DNA of 23,828 nucleotides from JAAYRQ01 sp035647815 (lineage in GTDB: Bacteria > Bacillota > Syntrophomonadia > Syntrophomonadales > Syntrophomonadaceae), in contig DASRMR010000030.1 in assembly GCA_035647815.1 (NCBI GenBank), positions 1 to 23,828 on the forward strand. Direction: 5' to 3'. Below the pieces are notes generated by a model. It was not told where the DNA came from. It did not search any database and worked only from the letters and a program-made list of their open reading frames with translations. Below are positions 1-6,818 of the stretch, in pieces. The translations under genes and the position numbers were made by a program. Each line of letters opens with the position of its first letter. Positions within the stretch are counted from its first letter, which is position 1.

Positions 1-122
1 TTTCTAAGTTCTCTAAAAACAATTGCGGTTAACTCATCAGCACGAACATTAGTAAACCAAGATTGTCTTCCTGCACGAGCAACAGCTGTACGCGCAGCTT
101 CCACTACATATACTTCTCTCAT
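1..122 (-). CDS. Acetyl-CoA acetyltransferase (thiolase), N-terminal part
   Basis: This is the first 40 codons of a gene running off the left edge. The protein begins MREVYVVEAARTAVARAGRQ and continues with a VRADELTAIVFRELR segment. This matches the start of bacterial thiolases (an E-A-x-R-T strand, a Gly-containing loop, then an R-x-D-[DE]-L helix). Thiolases condense or cleave acyl-CoA plus acetyl-CoA in beta-oxidation or butyrate formation. The catalytic Cys and the C-terminal His and Cys motifs lie outside the window, so the direction of the pathway and the chain length cannot be judged. The start is the ATG at 122, preceded by AAGGGGG about 10 nt upstream. The gene is divergent from the TPR-like gene at 382. 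Family assignment is fairly firm, substrate unknown. Confidence 0.8.
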   Translation of the reverse strand, partial: MREVYVVEAARTAVARAGRQSWFTNVRADELTAIVFRELR

Positions 123-210
123 TTAGAAAATTCCCCCTTAAATTTTTTTAGGTGTCCTACACATAAGTATTAACTAACTGAACCACTCATATGTATATAT
201 TCTACAATGG

Positions 211-246
211 TAATAAAAACCCTCTTTTACAAGAGCATTTTTACTA
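211..246. repeat. 36-bp imperfect palindrome between divergent genes
   Basis: Arms 211-228 and 229-246 pair around a centre at 228.5. Seen directly: TAATAAAAA (211-219) opposes TTTTTACTA (238-246) with one mismatch, and CTCTT (222-226) opposes AAGAG (231-235), with a two-base mismatch between the blocks and loop TTAC. It lies between the starts of the thiolase (122) and the TPR-like gene (382), where no transcript should end. An operator for one or both genes is therefore as likely as a terminator-like hairpin. The rest of 123-381 holds no ORF I can support and no convincing sigma-A promoter. Confidence 0.55.
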
Positions 247-381
247 AAAAAGAATATATGAGAAAAAGGAAAGTCATCGGTCAATTATTTTCATGTTTTA
301 AGGACTTTTAAATGTTTGTTGAAGGAAATTTATGCTTACTGTCGAAAAGAAAGATAATATAGACGGAGGAGATTTCTTATA

Positions 382-1407
382 ATGAAAGAATATATATTTT
401 ATGTTTTATTAGTTTTTTTACCTATTTCCATATTTATGGTTAAAATATTATATAGTAATGGACTGCCTAAAAGAAATATAACTTATATAATTTTAATATC
501 ATTAGCTATTATTGTAACCTTTCCAATAACTTTGGAGAGATTAGGTTTCTTATGGGCATTTATGTCTTACGCTATTATTATCTTTTTAATAATTATGTAT
601 ATGCTTAATAGTGAAGATGATATTGGTCTTGAAGCTAATGCGAATAAAATTGAAACATCTAAAGATACTACTATTGTCAATAATTTCGAAGCAAATGTAC
701 TTCCTCATATAAAAAACATAGAAGAAACGAATATTGCATATGCGGGAATGATGATAACTGATTATGTTGACAAAGAGGAAGATCTTGTAAAATCGGGTCA
801 ACATTTGTTAAATAATAATGAAGAGGCGGAGTTAATAAAAACTTTACTTATAGACGAAGAAACTATTGAGCTGGAACTTTTGCAAGAAACTACTATAATA
901 GATGAAGAATCTCCTACGGATATTAACATAATTGTAAATGCGGAGGAACCTATGGCTGTACTGGAAAAAGTAACCGTGGAAGAAGAGGAAACTAGTATTG
1001 AACTAGAAATTCTAGAAAACAAAACTAAGAGTGACTTAGATCAAAAATTAATTACTTATATTGATGCAGCTTTTCAGTATAAAGCTGCTGGTAATTATGA
1101 AAGTGCTACTGATCAATTTTCACTTGTGTGGGAAAATAGTGAGAATTATGATCTGAAATACCTTGTTACACTAGAATTGGTCCAGATATATAAAAGAAAA
1201 GGATTCTATAGTCTAGCAGAAGAACTATTAACCCAGTTTTTCGATGAGGTAAAAGATACAAATACTCACCTAGCACTAGAGATTGAAAAAGAATTAAAGT
1301 ATATAATGTTGCTTAAACACGAAATATCTAGATTAGGCATAGAGGAAATACCTTTTGCACAGTTGCCTAGATGGATTAAAGTTAAGGTAGAAGAATTACT
1401 TAACTAG
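382..1407 (+). CDS. Membrane-anchored TPR-like protein, function unknown
   Basis: The 341-residue protein has three hydrophobic segments at about 4-22, 31-49 and 54-74. An acidic, low-complexity linker rich in Glu, Ile and Thr follows (about 80-215). The C-terminal helical domain (about 222-341) includes an A-A-x-Q-Y-K-A-A-G-N-Y-E-S-A-x-x-Q-F stretch and a second helix pair (RKGFYSLAEELLTQFF) typical of tetratricopeptide repeats. A membrane-bound scaffold with a cytoplasmic protein-binding domain is inferred. The start is fixed by GGAGGAG just upstream of the ATG. It heads a plus-strand cluster with a PRC-barrel protein 27 nt downstream, then a G5 protein and a sirtuin. I do not recognise the full-length family. 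Confidence 0.75.
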   Translation: MKEYIFYVLLVFLPISIFMVKILYSNGLPKRNITYIILISLAIIVTFPITLERLGFLWAFMSYAIIIFLIIMYMLNSEDDIGLEANANKIETSKDTTIVNNFEANVLPHIKNIEETNIAYAGMMITDYVDKEEDLVKSGQHLLNNNEEAELIKTLLIDEETIELELLQETTIIDEESPTDINIIVNAEEPMAVLEKVTVEEEETSIELEILENKTKSDLDQKLITYIDAAFQYKAAGNYESATDQFSLVWENSENYDLKYLVTLELVQIYKRKGFYSLAEELLTQFFDEVKDTNTHLALEIEKELKYIMLLKHEISRLGIEEIPFAQLPRWIKVKVEELLN

Positions 1408-1434
1408 TTAGTTTAGACGAAGGGAGTAGGAGAA

Positions 1435-2157
1435 ATGAAAAAAAGCCAAGAAATTATCGGTCTACCTGTTTTTTCCATCATTAATGGCATGAAAATAGGT
1501 CAAGTAAAAGATCTGGTCATTAATCCTGAAGAAGCAAAAGTTGATTTCATATTAGTCGGCAATGATACATGGTATGTGGGGGCGAGGGTTTTACCTTTTA
1601 AAGATGTTATGGGCATAGGGGAACATGCTGTAACAATTGAAAGCGAAGCTACGCTTATGACCATAACTGATGTTGGTACGGCTAATAATTTATTAGAACG
1701 TAATATTGAAGTCAAAGGTAATAGAGTTTTAACTAATAAAGGTAACCTTATCGGGGTGATAAGCGAATATGAGATTGATGAAAATACAGGGAAATTATAT
1801 AAACTTGAATACAAAACTGCGCAAGATGAAACGAAAATTGATATAATTATGGTTGCAGATGTGCTAACTTTTGGAGCAGATGTAGTAGTAGTTAAGGAAA
1901 GACCTGATAATAGTGATGGTGATTTAGCAACTTTTACTCAGGAACTTGATCAAGATACTACTAACTTACAATCTTCTGGTGCAACATTGTTTAAAGAAAA
2001 ACAGAAGGAATACTTAATAGGCCAGACTTTGATTAAGGATATCAAAGACGCGGATGGTAAGATATTATTTGCCATAGGCCTTGAAATTACTGAAGAAGTT
2101 TTAGAACTTGCGGAACAACAGAATAAATTTATTGAATTATCCCAAAGCATAAAATAG
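1435..2157 (+). CDS. Protein with two PRC-barrel domains
   Basis: The 240-residue soluble protein opens with a PRC-barrel (about 8-75: GLPVFSIINGMKIGQVKDLVINPEE, then a beta strand IDFILV-like segment). A second PRC-barrel follows (about 88-155: VKGNRVLTNKGNLIGVISEYEID). A short C-terminal module (about 190-240, beginning YLIGQTLIKDIKDADGKILF) ends the protein. PRC-barrels are small beta-barrels found in RimM, photosynthetic reaction centre H subunits and many Firmicute proteins of unclear role, including YrrD of Bacillus subtilis. A purine-rich GGGAGTAGGAG precedes the ATG. It sits in the 382-4507 cluster. A shorter PRC-barrel paralogue lies at 7954. No catalytic motif is visible and the function is not known. 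Confidence 0.8.
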   Translation: MKKSQEIIGLPVFSIINGMKIGQVKDLVINPEEAKVDFILVGNDTWYVGARVLPFKDVMGIGEHAVTIESEATLMTITDVGTANNLLERNIEVKGNRVLTNKGNLIGVISEYEIDENTGKLYKLEYKTAQDETKIDIIMVADVLTFGADVVVVKERPDNSDGDLATFTQELDQDTTNLQSSGATLFKEKQKEYLIGQTLIKDIKDADGKILFAIGLEITEEVLELAEQQNKFIELSQSIK

Positions 2158-2181
2158 TCTTTAAACATAGGTGTGGTAATA

Positions 2182-3036
2182 ATGAAAAGCAGCCTAAAGA
2201 TGAAGGTTTTAGTACTAATAATAAGCTCGATAGTCTTTACCCTAATATGTGTTTCCGTAATATTAGCCATAAGAGATAATAATATATATCCATCTAACCT
2301 AAATGTAAACAATTTTCCTCTAGGTAATGTACAGAAAAATCAAGTGATTGAGGATTTAGAAGGTTTTTATGCCCAGCAAAAACTTATATTAGTTACACCA
2401 AACAGGACGGTTCAATTAGGGCTAGAGGATAACGGAATATATTTAGATACTAAAGCAACCCTAGATCAAATAGAAGATGAAAGGTGTTTCCCATTAAAAA
2501 ACATTATTAACCGAGGTGCGAATAAGGTGATTAGCCCATTGTTCAAATGGGATGATGAACTTTTAAATAACATTTTAAGTGATTTTGTGAACGAAATAAA
2601 TAGGCCTGCAGTAGATGCACAACTGATTATTTCCGATTATGACTACATTCAGTTTGTTGCTCATAAAATAGGTTATAGCATTGATTTGGAACAGACTATA
2701 AAAAAGGTGGAAGAATCTTTAGCTAGTGGGCAGTTAGGGCCTATTGAAATATTTGTAAAAAAGTTAAAGCCAGCGGTAACATTAACTGACCTGCAAAAAA
2801 ATATAACTATTTTAAATGAGGAAACATTAATTCCACCCCCAACTAATACTAAAATAGATGAAAGATTATCTGCTGGAGAACAAAAAGTTGTGCTTGGTAA
2901 AGATAGTAAAATAGTTAAGCAATATCAGGTAATAAGAGAAAAAGGTGAGATAGTAGACAAGGTTCTTGTAGATGAGAAGTTATATCCAGGTTATGATACG
3001 ATTATATATATAGGCACTGGAACTATTAATAAATAA
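2182..3036 (+). CDS. Membrane-anchored G5-domain protein (YoaR-like, without VanW domain)
   Basis: The protein has an N-terminal signal anchor (about 8-30) and an extracytoplasmic region of about 170 residues resembling the putative peptidoglycan-binding domain that precedes VanW in YoaR-like proteins. It ends in a G5-type domain (about 210-282, with EKGEIVDKVLVDEKLYPGYD and a final IIYIGTG). G5 domains occur in cell-wall proteins and hydrolases and are thought to bind aminosugars. The VanW domain found in the full-length relative at 13822 is absent, so this is a two-domain version of about 284 residues. I chose the ATG at 2182 over the in-frame GTG at 2173 because AGGTG sits 9 nt before it. 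It lies 24 nt after the PRC-barrel gene and 13 nt before the sirtuin. A role at the cell surface is inferred. Confidence 0.72.
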   Translation: MKSSLKMKVLVLIISSIVFTLICVSVILAIRDNNIYPSNLNVNNFPLGNVQKNQVIEDLEGFYAQQKLILVTPNRTVQLGLEDNGIYLDTKATLDQIEDERCFPLKNIINRGANKVISPLFKWDDELLNNILSDFVNEINRPAVDAQLIISDYDYIQFVAHKIGYSIDLEQTIKKVEESLASGQLGPIEIFVKKLKPAVTLTDLQKNITILNEETLIPPPTNTKIDERLSAGEQKVVLGKDSKIVKQYQVIREKGEIVDKVLVDEKLYPGYDTIIYIGTGTINK

Positions 3037-3049
3037 AAGTGGTGATTTA

Positions 3050-4354
3050 ATGAGTTTAGATGTATTGGTAGATAAGGTTTTGATGCATCCTAGACCGTGG
3101 ATACTCACAGGGGCTGGGATATCAACCGAAAGTGGTATACCAGATTTTAGAAGTGCTGACGGCCTTTGGGAAAAGGTAGATCCTATAGAGAATTTTTCCA
3201 CTTGGGCATTATATAATAATCCCGAAGGATTTTACACACATGGCATTCCTTTATTTAAACAAGTCTTAGAAGCTAATCCTAACCTAGGTCATATTATTTT
3301 AGGAGAACTACAAACTAAAAGGTTTTTCGGACCGATAATTACTCAAAATGTAGATAGCCTTCATCAAAAAGGTGGCGCAAAATGGGTTTATGAGATACAT
3401 GGACATCTTAGAACTGCGACTTGCATCAGTTGTCATAAAACAGTTGTTACTTTAGATGAGTTATTTAAACTAGTTGAAGATAAAGAAATTCCTCCAAAAT
3501 GTCAATGTGGCGGGATATTAAAACCGGATGTTATTTTATTTGGAGATACTATGCCAGAAGATTTTCAAGATGCTATTAGATTAATAAGATCTTATCGGAC
3601 TACTGATAATATGATTATTACAATCGGTTCTAGCCTTACAGTTTCACCTATTAATACATTTCCTTCTGAATTTGACAGTCTAGCTATAATAAATAAATCT
3701 GTAACAATTTTAGATAGAGATGCAGAAATTATCATTAAAGGTTCTGCTGGAGCAATAATGCAGAAGATTAGAGCTAGGTTAGTAGAATTAAATAATGGTG
3801 AGGAATTAGTATCTCTACCAGCAGGTTTTTTACCAGGTAGGTTGACAACGATAATTTTAGATTTATGGGAAAGTTTTTTGACTAAAAAGAAGACTTTTAA
3901 TAGAGGAGAACAGCTGAATAAAATCATGGCAGATTTACTATTAGTTGAAAAACTATTTTTAAATTATCCACGCATGGATAAAAGATCTGGTATTGAAAAA
4001 TATATGATTAATAGTAATCTAATAAAATTACAAAAGATAAAAAACGAAATGATTGAAATGCGTGGGAATGCGAAGAATACTAATGGTTATATGCCTAGGA
4101 GTATTAATGATATTATAAATAGTCATTATAAAGCTCTTATAATTTATACTCGTCAATATAACTCTGAACCTGAGATCGTTAAAGAATTAGTATTGCAGAT
4201 AGTAGGTTTTATCGGCTTATATAAACATATGGAAATTTTAGATATGCAAGAATTTGAGAATAGCTTTGTAGATGAGTTATATGATAAAATATTAAAGATT
4301 ACAAATAAGTATGAATTAGATATAGATATGGTTAAAGCTTTAGATAATTATTAG
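3050..4354 (+). CDS. Sir2-family NAD-dependent protein deacylase with long C-terminal extension
   Basis: Residues 1 to about 247 form a complete sirtuin: GAGIS (21-25), PDFR (31-34), TQNVD (98-102), catalytic His117 in EIHGH, zinc ligands C125, C128, C151 and C153, GDTMPE (165-170) and the late GSSLTVSP strand. Sirtuins remove acyl groups from lysine using NAD, giving nicotinamide and O-acyl-ADP-ribose. With the zinc tetrad intact, a deacylase is more likely than a defence-type NAD hydrolase. Unusually, about 185 further residues follow (about 250-434). They are predicted helical, rich in Lys, Glu and Ile, and carry no motif I recognise. Typical bacterial sirtuins end near residue 245. The upstream G5 gene is 13 nt away, and the ribosome site (GTGGTGAT) is weak, which fits translational coupling. 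The target is unknown; acyl-CoA enzymes encoded nearby are candidates by inference only. Confidence 0.88.
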   Translation: MSLDVLVDKVLMHPRPWILTGAGISTESGIPDFRSADGLWEKVDPIENFSTWALYNNPEGFYTHGIPLFKQVLEANPNLGHIILGELQTKRFFGPIITQNVDSLHQKGGAKWVYEIHGHLRTATCISCHKTVVTLDELFKLVEDKEIPPKCQCGGILKPDVILFGDTMPEDFQDAIRLIRSYRTTDNMIITIGSSLTVSPINTFPSEFDSLAIINKSVTILDRDAEIIIKGSAGAIMQKIRARLVELNNGEELVSLPAGFLPGRLTTIILDLWESFLTKKKTFNRGEQLNKIMADLLLVEKLFLNYPRMDKRSGIEKYMINSNLIKLQKIKNEMIEMRGNAKNTNGYMPRSINDIINSHYKALIIYTRQYNSEPEIVKELVLQIVGFIGLYKHMEILDMQEFENSFVDELYDKILKITNKYELDIDMVKALDNY

Positions 4355-4402
4355 TAGAAACATGACATATTGTTAAAAGATTTCCAATATAGGAGGATAA
4401 CT

Positions 4403-4507
4403 ATGGAACAGTTAGCGAAACAAGTAAAAAGCGATTTGCTGCGTACTTTACTTTGGTTGGTAGTAGCTTTAGGTGTTGCAATCGGTATATATTTTATACT
4501 TTGGTAG
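4403..4507 (+). CDS. 34-residue single-pass membrane peptide
   Basis: This ATG-to-TAG frame of 34 codons is preceded by a perfect AGGAGG at 4391-4396 with 6-nt spacing. The peptide begins MEQLAKQVKSDLLRTLLWLV. It has a short amphipathic, positively charged N-terminus and one hydrophobic helix (about 14-33) ending in Trp. A rho-independent terminator follows at 4530-4560. The strong ribosome site, the membrane segment and the position at the end of the cluster support a real gene. I do not recognise a family. It could be a small partner of a membrane protein. A toxin-like peptide is possible, but no antitoxin RNA is evident. Confidence 0.65.
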   Translation: MEQLAKQVKSDLLRTLLWLVVALGVAIGIYFILW

Positions 4508-4529
4508 AAATTAAATTAATTAAACAATT

Positions 4530-4560
4530 AAAAAAAGGGAGCTTATGCTTCTTTTTTTTT
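4530..4560 (+). terminator. Rho-independent terminator after the sirtuin cluster
   Basis: An A-run leads into GGGAGC, loop TTAT, then GCTTCT and a run of ten T. The stem includes G-T pairs but the T tail is long. It closes the plus-strand cluster before the separate promoter at 4594. Confidence 0.75.
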
Positions 4561-4593
4561 GACTAAATACTATTAAATATGTAAAAAAGATAG

Positions 4594-4623
4594 TTGACAA
4601 AAGTTAATTAAACAAATTATACT
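4594..4623 (+). promoter_or_regulatory. Sigma-A promoter for the csoR-like gene and trxA
   Basis: A perfect -35 box TTGACA (4594-4599) is separated by 18 nt from TATACT (4618-4623). Transcription should begin near 4630, just before or within the palindrome at 4633. Confidence 0.75.
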
Positions 4624-4632
4624 ATAAGCAAC

Positions 4633-4649
4633 ATACCTAGAGGGGGTAT
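4633..4649 (+). promoter_or_regulatory. Probable CsoR-type operator overlapping the ribosome binding site
   Basis: The sequence ATACCTAGAGGGGGTAT has arms ATACC (4633-4637) and GGTAT (4645-4649) around a G-rich centre. This is the A/T-flanked G/C-tract layout of CsoR operators such as that of Bacillus subtilis copZA. It starts 9 nt after the -10 box, and its AGGGGG (4641-4646) is also the only ribosome binding site for the GTG at 4658. Bound repressor would block transcription of its own gene and trxA. The match is by eye and the metal is not proven. Confidence 0.65.
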
Positions 4650-4657
4650 AATTAAAA

Positions 4658-4933
4658 GTGGTCATAGAGGTGGATAAGGATAAGAGAAATGTGATTTTAA
4701 GACTTAGGCGAATTGAGGGGCAAGTTAGAGGCGTACAAAGAATGATCGAAGAGGACTTCGATTGTAATGAGGTTTTAATTCAGGTTGCAGCAATCAAATC
4801 TGCAGTTAGTCAAGTAGGTTTAATAGTTTTTGAAAATCATGCACATGAATGTATTGAAAAAGCTATAAACGAAGATAATGAAAAAGATGTATTTACAGAA
4901 ATAGTTAATATGATGAGTAAGTTGATGAAATAA
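4658..4933 (+). CDS. CsoR/RcnR/FrmR-family metal- or persulfide-sensing repressor
   Basis: The 91-residue all-helical protein carries the family hallmark LRRIEGQVRGVQRMIEE (16-32). Ligand-position residues are C36, H61 and C65, the C-H-C set of copper-sensing CsoR. E81 also coincides with a conserved second-shell Glu of Mycobacterium tuberculosis CsoR, while the Tyr usually at 35 is Asp. Persulfide-sensing CstR proteins keep the two Cys but not the His, so Cu(I) is the better guess; other effectors remain possible. The GTG start at 4658 is 11 nt after AGGGGG; a second in-frame GTG at 4670 has a poorer context. The adjacent operator-like palindrome suggests autoregulation. No copper exporter or chaperone gene is adjacent; the next gene is thioredoxin, 29 nt downstream and probably cotranscribed. 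Confidence 0.88.
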   Translation: MVIEVDKDKRNVILRLRRIEGQVRGVQRMIEEDFDCNEVLIQVAAIKSAVSQVGLIVFENHAHECIEKAINEDNEKDVFTEIVNMMSKLMK

Positions 4934-4962
4934 TAATTTTTAATAAATTAGGAGGGATTTTT

Positions 4963-5289
4963 ATGGCAGACTTAATTACGGTAACAGATAAGAATTTCAA
5001 ACAGGAAGTATTAGAATCAGAACTTCCTGTGTTAGTAGATTTTTGGGCTCCATGGTGTGGCCCATGTAAAATGGTAGGTCCTATTGTAGAGACATTAGCA
5101 AGTGAAAATGATGGCAAAATCCTCGTTGCTAAATTAAATGTTGATGATAATAAAGAAGTAGCAACAGAATATGGTATTCGTGGTATCCCGACATTAGCAT
5201 TTTTCAAGGATGGTGCTGAAGTAAAAAGGATAGTTGGTGCTCAAGGTAAACCTCAATTACAAAAGGTAATAGATGAGGTAGTAGGCTAA
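4963..5289 (+). CDS. trxA: Thioredoxin
   Basis: The 108-residue protein has the canonical active site WCGPC (31-35) preceded by VDFWAP, the buried Asp of VDFW, and the cis-Pro loop GIRGIPT near residue 75. Length and layout match ordinary thioredoxins, which reduce disulfides in cytoplasmic proteins using thioredoxin reductase. The ribosome site TAGGAGGG precedes the ATG with good spacing. It shares the promoter and operator of the CsoR-like gene, so it is probably controlled by that repressor, and it ends at a strong terminator at 5317-5356. No reductase gene is adjacent. Confidence 0.95.
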   Translation: MADLITVTDKNFKQEVLESELPVLVDFWAPWCGPCKMVGPIVETLASENDGKILVAKLNVDDNKEVATEYGIRGIPTLAFFKDGAEVKRIVGAQGKPQLQKVIDEVVG

Positions 5290-5316
5290 AGATTATTAAA
5301 ATCTAAGTTATATTTT

Positions 5317-5356
5317 AAAACCCATATGGCAGAGCTAAGCTGACCATATGGGTTTT
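5317..5356. terminator. Strong bidirectional terminator between trxA and rarA
   Basis: Perfect arms of 13 bases, AAAACCCATATGG (5317-5329) and its complement (5344-5356), surround a 14-nt loop. T runs are present on both strands. It serves the convergent genes trxA (ends 5289) and rarA (ends 5380). Confidence 0.9.
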
Positions 5357-5379
5357 TGTGTGTAATGAGAGTCCATATA

Positions 5380-6702
5380 CTATGTCTTTTCCCCTCTTAG
5401 TCTTTTTAAAAGCTCTACTATATTTTTCTCGTGTCCGTTTGTAGTCGGTATATAAAACTGTTGTTTTTCCATACCTGCGGGTAGATAATTTTGCTGCACA
5501 TGTCTATCATAATCAGGCGGATATTTATATCCTTTGCCTTTACCTAATAAAGGTGTAGCTTGAGGATGAACTGCACATCCAATATGTGCGGGAACTTGTA
5601 GATTAGGGGATTTGCGGACATATTGAATAGCATTATCAATAGCTATTAGGCTAGAGTTGCTTTTAGGTGCAGTTGCAAGATAAAGGGTAGCTTCAGCTAA
5701 AGGAATTCTAGCTTCTGGCAAACCAATGAACTCTACTGCATGAGCAGTTGCCATAGCTATATTTAAGGCTTGTGGATCTGCTAATCCTATATCTTCAGCG
5801 GCATGTACTACTAGACGGCGAGCAATGAAAACTGGATCTTCGCCACTTTCTAACATAACAGCTAACCAAAAAACTGCAGCATCTGGATCAGATCCTCTTA
5901 TACTTTTTATAAAGGCGGAAATAGTATCATAATGGTAGTCACCAGTAGAATCGTATTTATATATCGGTTTATCCAAAATACTTGCTAGTAGATTAGTAGT
6001 AATCTTTATGCTGTTATCTTCCTCTAAATAAGAGTTTACTAGTGTTTCCAAGAGATTAAGGACTATTCTAGCATCACCTCTAGCATGATTTATCATAAGA
6101 TCTAAGCTACCATCATCGAATTCAATATTATACTTACCTAGTCCCCTTTCTTTATCCTCGGTGGCATTCATAATAATAGTAATCAAATCTTCCTTTTCTA
6201 AAGGTTTTAAAACATATAATTTCATGCGGGATAATAAGGCATTATTAAGCTCGTACAAGGGATTTTCGGTAGTCGCCCCTATCAAAAGTAATGTACCATC
6301 TTCTACAAAAGGTAATAGAACATCTTGCTGAGATTTATTAAAACGGTGTATTTCATCAACGAATAAAATAGTTTTTCGTTGATAATAACGCAATCTGTCT
6401 TTTGCATCTATGGCAATTTTCTTAATATCTTTTACCCCACTAGTTACTGCTTGTAGTGCTTCAAAGTGGGAATCAGTATTATGGGCAATCAGTTGGGCAA
6501 TAGTTGTTTTACCAGTTCCTGGAGGACCGTATAAAACGAATGGATGCAATTCATCTCTTTCTATGGCATTTCTGAGCATCTTTCCAGGAATAAGTAAATG
6601 CTTTTGCCCTACTATTTCTGAAATATTACGCGGTCTCATGCGATATGCTAATGGCTGGTAGTTTGTTTTATTAACACTATAATCTTGATCAAATAAATCC
6701 AT
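5380..6702 (-). CDS. rarA: Replication-associated recombination protein A (RarA/MgsA)
   Basis: This 440-residue AAA+ ATPase has Walker A GPPGTGKT (59-66), Walker B ILFVDEIHRF (112-121), sensor 1 IGATTENP (about 141-148) and an arginine-containing LLSRMK loop. The second half has the conserved C-terminal region of the family (SDPDAAVFWLAVMLESGEDP, then PEARIPLAEATLYLATAPKSN, and ending near GHEKNIVELLKRLRG). RarA acts at stalled replication forks with SSB and DNA polymerase. Length matches family members. GGAGGG lies 8 nt before the ATG at 6702. The gene is divergent from mnmA, with 116 nt between. In Bacillus subtilis the homologue (yrvN) is also close to trmU, with cymR and a cysteine desulfurase between them; those are absent here. 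Confidence 0.95.
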   Translation of the reverse strand: MDLFDQDYSVNKTNYQPLAYRMRPRNISEIVGQKHLLIPGKMLRNAIERDELHPFVLYGPPGTGKTTIAQLIAHNTDSHFEALQAVTSGVKDIKKIAIDAKDRLRYYQRKTILFVDEIHRFNKSQQDVLLPFVEDGTLLLIGATTENPLYELNNALLSRMKLYVLKPLEKEDLITIIMNATEDKERGLGKYNIEFDDGSLDLMINHARGDARIVLNLLETLVNSYLEEDNSIKITTNLLASILDKPIYKYDSTGDYHYDTISAFIKSIRGSDPDAAVFWLAVMLESGEDPVFIARRLVVHAAEDIGLADPQALNIAMATAHAVEFIGLPEARIPLAEATLYLATAPKSNSSLIAIDNAIQYVRKSPNLQVPAHIGCAVHPQATPLLGKGKGYKYPPDYDRHVQQNYLPAGMEKQQFYIPTTNGHEKNIVELLKRLRGEKT

Positions 6703-6818
6703 GTTATTCCCTCCGAATGAATGGAATTGTAATAATTATAGAATAATCAATATTAAACTGCTATAGTAATTAAGACTTTAGCTTATTAAAAGAATATTAG
6801 CAAAAAGGAGAGGTAAAT

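Noticed and set aside
586..1022. Two minus-strand ORFs opposite the TPR-like gene
   Set aside because: They are low-complexity Ser- or Phe/Ile-rich shadows without start signals.
3050..4354. Sirtuin as an anti-phage defence effector
   Set aside because: Defence sirtuins generally act as NAD hydrolases with diverged cores; this one keeps the zinc cysteines and deacylase motifs, and no defence partner gene is adjacent.
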